From an uncultured Paludibacter sp. (GTDB lineage: Bacteria > Bacteroidota > Bacteroidia > Bacteroidales > Paludibacteraceae), in assembly GCA_937927845.1 (NCBI GenBank), contig CALFXE010000050.1, positions 1 through 37,679 of the forward strand: a stretch of 37,679 bases of DNA, in the 5' to 3' direction. The notes below the pieces were generated by a model, which was given only the letters and a program-made list of their open reading frames with translations, did not search any database and was not told the origin of the DNA. Made by a program: the position numbers and the translations under genes. Positions 35,090-37,679 of this stretch are shown here, one piece after another (within the stretch, counting starts at the first letter, position 1; every line of letters begins with the position of its first letter).

Positions 35090-35238
35090 ATACGTACAGA
35101 CGCACAAATCATTTTGTCTATGGTCTATGGTCTATGGTCTATGGTTTATCGACTATTGACTATTGACTATTGACTATTGACTAATCACCAATCACTAATC
35201 ACCAATCACTAATCACCAATCACAAATCACAAATCACC
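35090..35238. repeat. Mosaic of heptamer repeats between rnfB and rnfC
   Basis: In order on the plus strand: a degraded copy of the GACGCACAAA palindrome (35097-35118), four TCTATGG units (35117-35144), four GACTATT units plus GACTAAT (35151-35185), and seven CACCAAT/CACTAAT/CACAAAT units ending in CACC (35186-35238). The last units form the stop codon and the last three sense codons of rnfB. Confidence 0.9.
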
Positions 35239-36099
35239 AACAACCTCCTCAACTACCACCGGCGCATAAAGCTTATTCTTCGACACAGGGAAATTAACAT
35301 CGATTATCGAATTAGTAGGACAAACAACAACACAATCCCTACATAATTTACATTTATCATCATGTATGAATGCCAAATTATTTTCGATGGTAATTGCATC
35401 ATGTTTACAAACCTTCTGACATTTTGCACAACCAATGCATCCTACTGAACAGGCTTTGCTTACGATATTACCTTTATCCTGATTTCTGCAATCAACATAC
35501 ACGCGACGACCTTTCGGACCTTTCTTCCTTAACTCTATAAGCATTTTCGGACAAGCTCTTACACATGCTCCGCAAGCAGTACATTTATCTTCATCTACTT
35601 CAGGAATTTTGGTAATCGGATTTACTTTGATAGCATCAAACTCACACGCAAGTTCGCAGTCGCCAAAACCAAGGCACCCCCATGAACAGCTCGATTCACC
35701 ACTATAAAGATTATGAGCAATAAAGCAATGTTTTACGCCATCATACTCATTATATCGTGGACGATGTTCGCAAGTTCCGTTACATCTTACCACAGCCAAA
35801 GTAGGAGCTTTAGCAACAGCAACTTTACCTAATAATTCAGCAACCCGCTTCATGGTGTCATTACCGCCAACCGGACAGTGTAAATCGCCAAGCTCATCAG
35901 CTTTTACACAAGCTTCGGCAAAATTACGACATCCAGGATAACCACAACCACCGCAATTGGCAGCCGGTAAAACCTCCTCCACTTCATCAATCCGATGATC
36001 TTCAACAACATGAAACTTCTTGGCAACTATAAAAAGAATTATTGCCGAAACTGCACCAATTACTACGAGAGTAAGCAAAGATATCAATACTAAGTTCAT
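35227..36099 (-). CDS. rnfB: Rnf complex ferredoxin-type subunit RnfB
   Basis: A 290-residue protein with an N-terminal membrane helix (4-26). Next is the Fe-S domain ANCGGCGYPGCRNFAEAC, with C49, C52 and C57 as ligands. A region with CEHRPRYNEYDGVKHC, GCLGFGDCELACEFDAI and further clusters follows: CTACGACVRACP, CIGCAKCQKVC and CKLCRDCVVVCP. It has more iron-sulfur sites than the short proteobacterial RnfB, as in clostridial and Bacteroidota forms. It takes electrons from reduced ferredoxin. The last three residues and the stop codon (GDL-stop) are encoded by the heptamer repeat array, so the very C-terminus was probably set by repeat growth. Confidence 0.96.
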   Translation of the reverse strand: MNLVLISLLTLVVIGAVSAIILFIVAKKFHVVEDHRIDEVEEVLPAANCGGCGYPGCRNFAEACVKADELGDLHCPVGGNDTMKRVAELLGKVAVAKAPTLAVVRCNGTCEHRPRYNEYDGVKHCFIAHNLYSGESSCSWGCLGFGDCELACEFDAIKVNPITKIPEVDEDKCTACGACVRACPKMLIELRKKGPKGRRVYVDCRNQDKGNIVSKACSVGCIGCAKCQKVCKHDAITIENNLAFIHDDKCKLCRDCVVVCPTNSIIDVNFPVSKNKLYAPVVVEEVVGDL

Positions 36100-36127
36100 A
36101 CGATATATTATTGATTTTCAATTATTA

Positions 36128-36547
36128 TTAGGCTCCATATTTTTTAATATGAAACTTTAATTTCGATTTTAGACTTTTATTAAACAGAGATAATATCAAA
36201 AAATATGGGATTAGAGTGCCTAAAGCTATACTGCCTGATATTGCCTCATTATCTATATAATTTCTTAAAACAAAAAGTGTAAGCAAAATAATTATGAAAG
36301 GGACTACAAATGCAAGAAGTACAGCAAACATACCCATCGAGCTTTGTCCGTATAGAGTTACCGGTTCGCCAACTTTAAAATCCGTGCTGTCCGCTTCTAC
36401 ATCAACATATTTATCCTGCATATCAGCAGCAGTACACGCTCCTTTTGCATGACAAGCACTACAAGCTGATTCTTGAATAATCTGCACCTGTATGTGTTTT
36501 CCATTGATTTGGTGAATAATACCTGAATGTTCAATAATTTGACTCAT
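36128..36547 (-). CDS. rseC: RseC/SoxR-reducing-system family protein
   Basis: The frame is open from 36607, but ATG 36545-36547 (MSQIIEHSGI) is preferred because it fits the family start and lies 30 nt after a good promoter. The product is 139 residues. The N-terminal part has the Cys cluster CSACHAKGAC, then a beta-rich stretch (VGEPVTLYGQSS), then two membrane helices (MFAVLLAFVVPFIIILLTLFV and SGSIALGTLIPYFLILSLF). RseC relatives accompany rnf operons in many bacteria and were linked to SoxR reduction or sigma-E control in proteobacteria. Here it is the first gene of the rnf run, so a role in assembling or regulating the complex is a reasonable inference. Confidence 0.88.
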   Translation of the reverse strand: MSQIIEHSGIIHQINGKHIQVQIIQESACSACHAKGACTAADMQDKYVDVEADSTDFKVGEPVTLYGQSSMGMFAVLLAFVVPFIIILLTLFVLRNYIDNEAISGSIALGTLIPYFLILSLFNKSLKSKLKFHIKKYGA

Positions 36548-36576
36548 TTTGTAATCTCGACATTGCAATTTGGGTG

Positions 36577-36608
36577 CAAATGTACAATAAATTTTAAATC
36601 CAAACAAT
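36577..36608 (-). promoter_or_regulatory. Predicted promoter of the rseC-rnf operon
   Basis: Exact -7 box TACATTTG at 36577-36584 (minus strand). A -33-like ATTG lies 20 bp upstream (36605-36608), with an overlapping TTTG at 36601-36604 only 16 bp away. The start would be near 36570. No other strong box was seen before argS, so the run to argS may depend largely on this promoter. Confidence 0.5.
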
Positions 36609-36658
36609 TATTTAGATAAATATTTGAATAAAGTTATTTTGAATTTTGGTTGGTGTGA

Positions 36659-37398
36659 TTATTTCTTCTCAGCTATTCTCAACAACGCTTCAATGGCTTT
36701 TTGGTCTTCGAGATCGGCTTCAAGAGCTTCTGATTTTTTACGTTCGGTATCAAAAAGGTCATATTGTTCTTGGGCAAATTCTTTTGCTCGCCCATGACTT
36801 ATTTTTCCTTTATAGTACTTCCCGTACTGGCAAACAATAATTTATTTTGTACCTCAGCGAAAAACAATTCGGTTTTTTTGTCGGTTTTATCGTAATCCTC
36901 ACTTAATGAAAACAAATCTCGAATCTTTTGATAAAAACGCTTTTCGGATGCACGAATATCTCTAATACGAGCTAATAATTCATCAAAATAATCTTTGCCA
37001 AACTGCTTGCCTTGTTTCAAACGCTCATCATCCAACACAAAACCTTTAATGATAAATTCTCTTAAAGTCTGGGTAGCCCAAATACGAAAGTGCGTGGCTT
37101 GCTTGCTGTTAACCCTATAACCGACAGCAATAATGGCATCAAGGTTATAAAAATCTAACTCTCGACTGACTTCTCTTTTTCCCTCTTGTTGAACTACTCG
37201 AATTTTTCGAGTAGTTGCCGTTTCTTCTAATTCACCTGTCTTGTAAATTTCTTTCAAATGATATGTAATGGTATGACTTTCAACCCCAAATAATTCTGCC
37301 ATTAGCTTTTGCGTCATCCAAAAGGTTTCGTTATTGAAAATAACCTCTACCTTTACAACTCCCTCTTGATTCTGGTATAAAATGATTTTATTTGTCAT
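36659..37398 (-). pseudogene. RhuM-family protein, deleted and frameshifted
   Basis: The open part (37398 down to 36799, 199 residues) reads as the N-terminal two-thirds of RhuM: VEVIFNNETFWMTQKLMAELFGV, YNLDAIIAVGYRVNSKQ, RIWATQTLREFIIKGFVLDD and RDIRASEKRFYQKIRDLF, ending QNKLLFASTGSTIKEK. It lacks the middle region that usually follows. In another frame, directly downstream, comes GKISHGRAKEFAQEQYDLFD and on to RIAEKK, stopping at 36659-36661. That segment looks like the proper C-terminus of such proteins. The join near 36810-36831 contains the inverted repeat AGTAC TTCCC GTACT, so a deletion of roughly 80-100 codons with a frameshift is the simplest reading. It is a paralogue of the broken gene at 24541, not a copy, as the residues differ widely. 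Confidence 0.75.
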
Positions 37399-37449
37399 AA
37401 TTGCTAAGATTCTGTTTTTTATCTAAAAATTGATTTGAAAAATTTTCCA

Positions 37450-37457
37450 CAAATATA
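37450..37457 (-). promoter_or_regulatory. Predicted -7 box of the second RhuM gene
   Basis: TATATTTG on the minus strand, an exact match, about 52 bases before the start codon. No clear -33 element. Confidence 0.4.
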
Positions 37458-37549
37458 GTGAAAGTTGTATGAAAATTAAGGCAAACTTAGAATTTGTAAA
37501 CACTCTTTCAAGGAGAAAGCGAAATCAGTTTGCGCTGAAAACTAAGTTT

Positions 37550-37679
37550 CACAGAGTATCACAGAGGAAACACAGAGTATCACTGTGTAACATTGTGAAA
37601 TACATTGTGAAACACTGTGTAACTTAAAAAAGAATAGTGTCACAGAGTATCACAGAGGAAACACAGAGTAACACTGTGT
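37550..37679. repeat. CACAGAG/CTGTGT palindromic repeat field at the right edge
   Basis: A 30-base segment beginning CACAGAGTATCACAGAGG occurs twice, at 37550 and 37641, 91 bp apart. Each copy is followed by an inverted partner such as ACTGTGT, so ACACAG/CTGTGT hairpins can form. Intervening DNA carries ATTGTGAAA and ACACTGTGT variants. It continues beyond the window. Between it and the pseudogene start (37458-37549) nothing else was seen. Confidence 0.85.

Noticed and set aside
35090..35238. Repeat array as a possible CRISPR
   Set aside because: Units are 7 nt, directly abutting, with no spacers and no cas genes nearby.
36548..36607. Upstream extension of the RseC-like protein
   Set aside because: It would cover the predicted promoter and does not resemble the family N-terminus.

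Overview
The window reads as a chromosomal segment of a low-GC, fermentative member of the Bacteroidota, probably Bacteroidales. The grounds are: a glycosidase-rich polysaccharide utilisation locus (PUL) controlled by a hybrid two-component regulator, repeated TAnnTTTG (-7) promoter elements of the Bacteroides type, little sign of Shine-Dalgarno sequences, a very small basic ribosomal-type protein between HU and RNase G, and a complete Rnf complex. No database search was possible; family names rest on motifs read from the sequence.

Layout. (1) 1-13960: an alpha-mannan locus. Five glycosidases run leftwards: GH92, GH38, GH76, GH125, and a ricin-lectin/GH76 gene cut by the left edge. A divergent hybrid sensor/regulator (9863-13960) sits beside them. 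The enzyme set matches breakdown of yeast-type mannan: endo- and exo-alpha-1,6 backbone cleavage plus alpha-1,2/1,3 side-chain removal. No SusC/SusD pair lies in the window. (2) 13995-17517: a lipid-type acyltransferase, then HU, a 29-residue basic protein and RNase G, ending in a strong terminator. (3) 17586-21552: a lipoate ligase-like protein with an orphan metallophore/cobalamin-type binding lipoprotein, then a biotin carrier with a carboxyltransferase (methylmalonyl-CoA decarboxylase or propionyl-CoA carboxylase subunits). (4) 21664-22236: a GC-rich non-coding element with 36-bp terminal inverted repeats and three roughly 97-bp tandem units. (5) 22247-25560: an MltF-type lytic transglycosylase overlapping a helical-repeat protein, then a RhuM-family gene broken by a stop codon. 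(6) 25614-36547: a long leftward run rseC-like, rnfB, C, D, G, E, A, tRNA-Gly(CCC), carB, argS. (7) 36659-37679: a second, decayed RhuM gene and a palindromic repeat field.

Three features cut across the gene list. Mosaic arrays of 7- and 8-nt repeats fill three gaps, two of them inside the rnf operon, and reach into stop codons. The rnfA stop codon lies inside the first seven bases of tRNA-Gly, so tRNA processing would remove it. The TIR element at 21664-22236 looks like a non-autonomous mobile element made of hairpin repeats. The carboxylase pair and the Rnf complex suggest ion-coupled, propionate-type fermentation, but the other subunits of the decarboxylase are not here.
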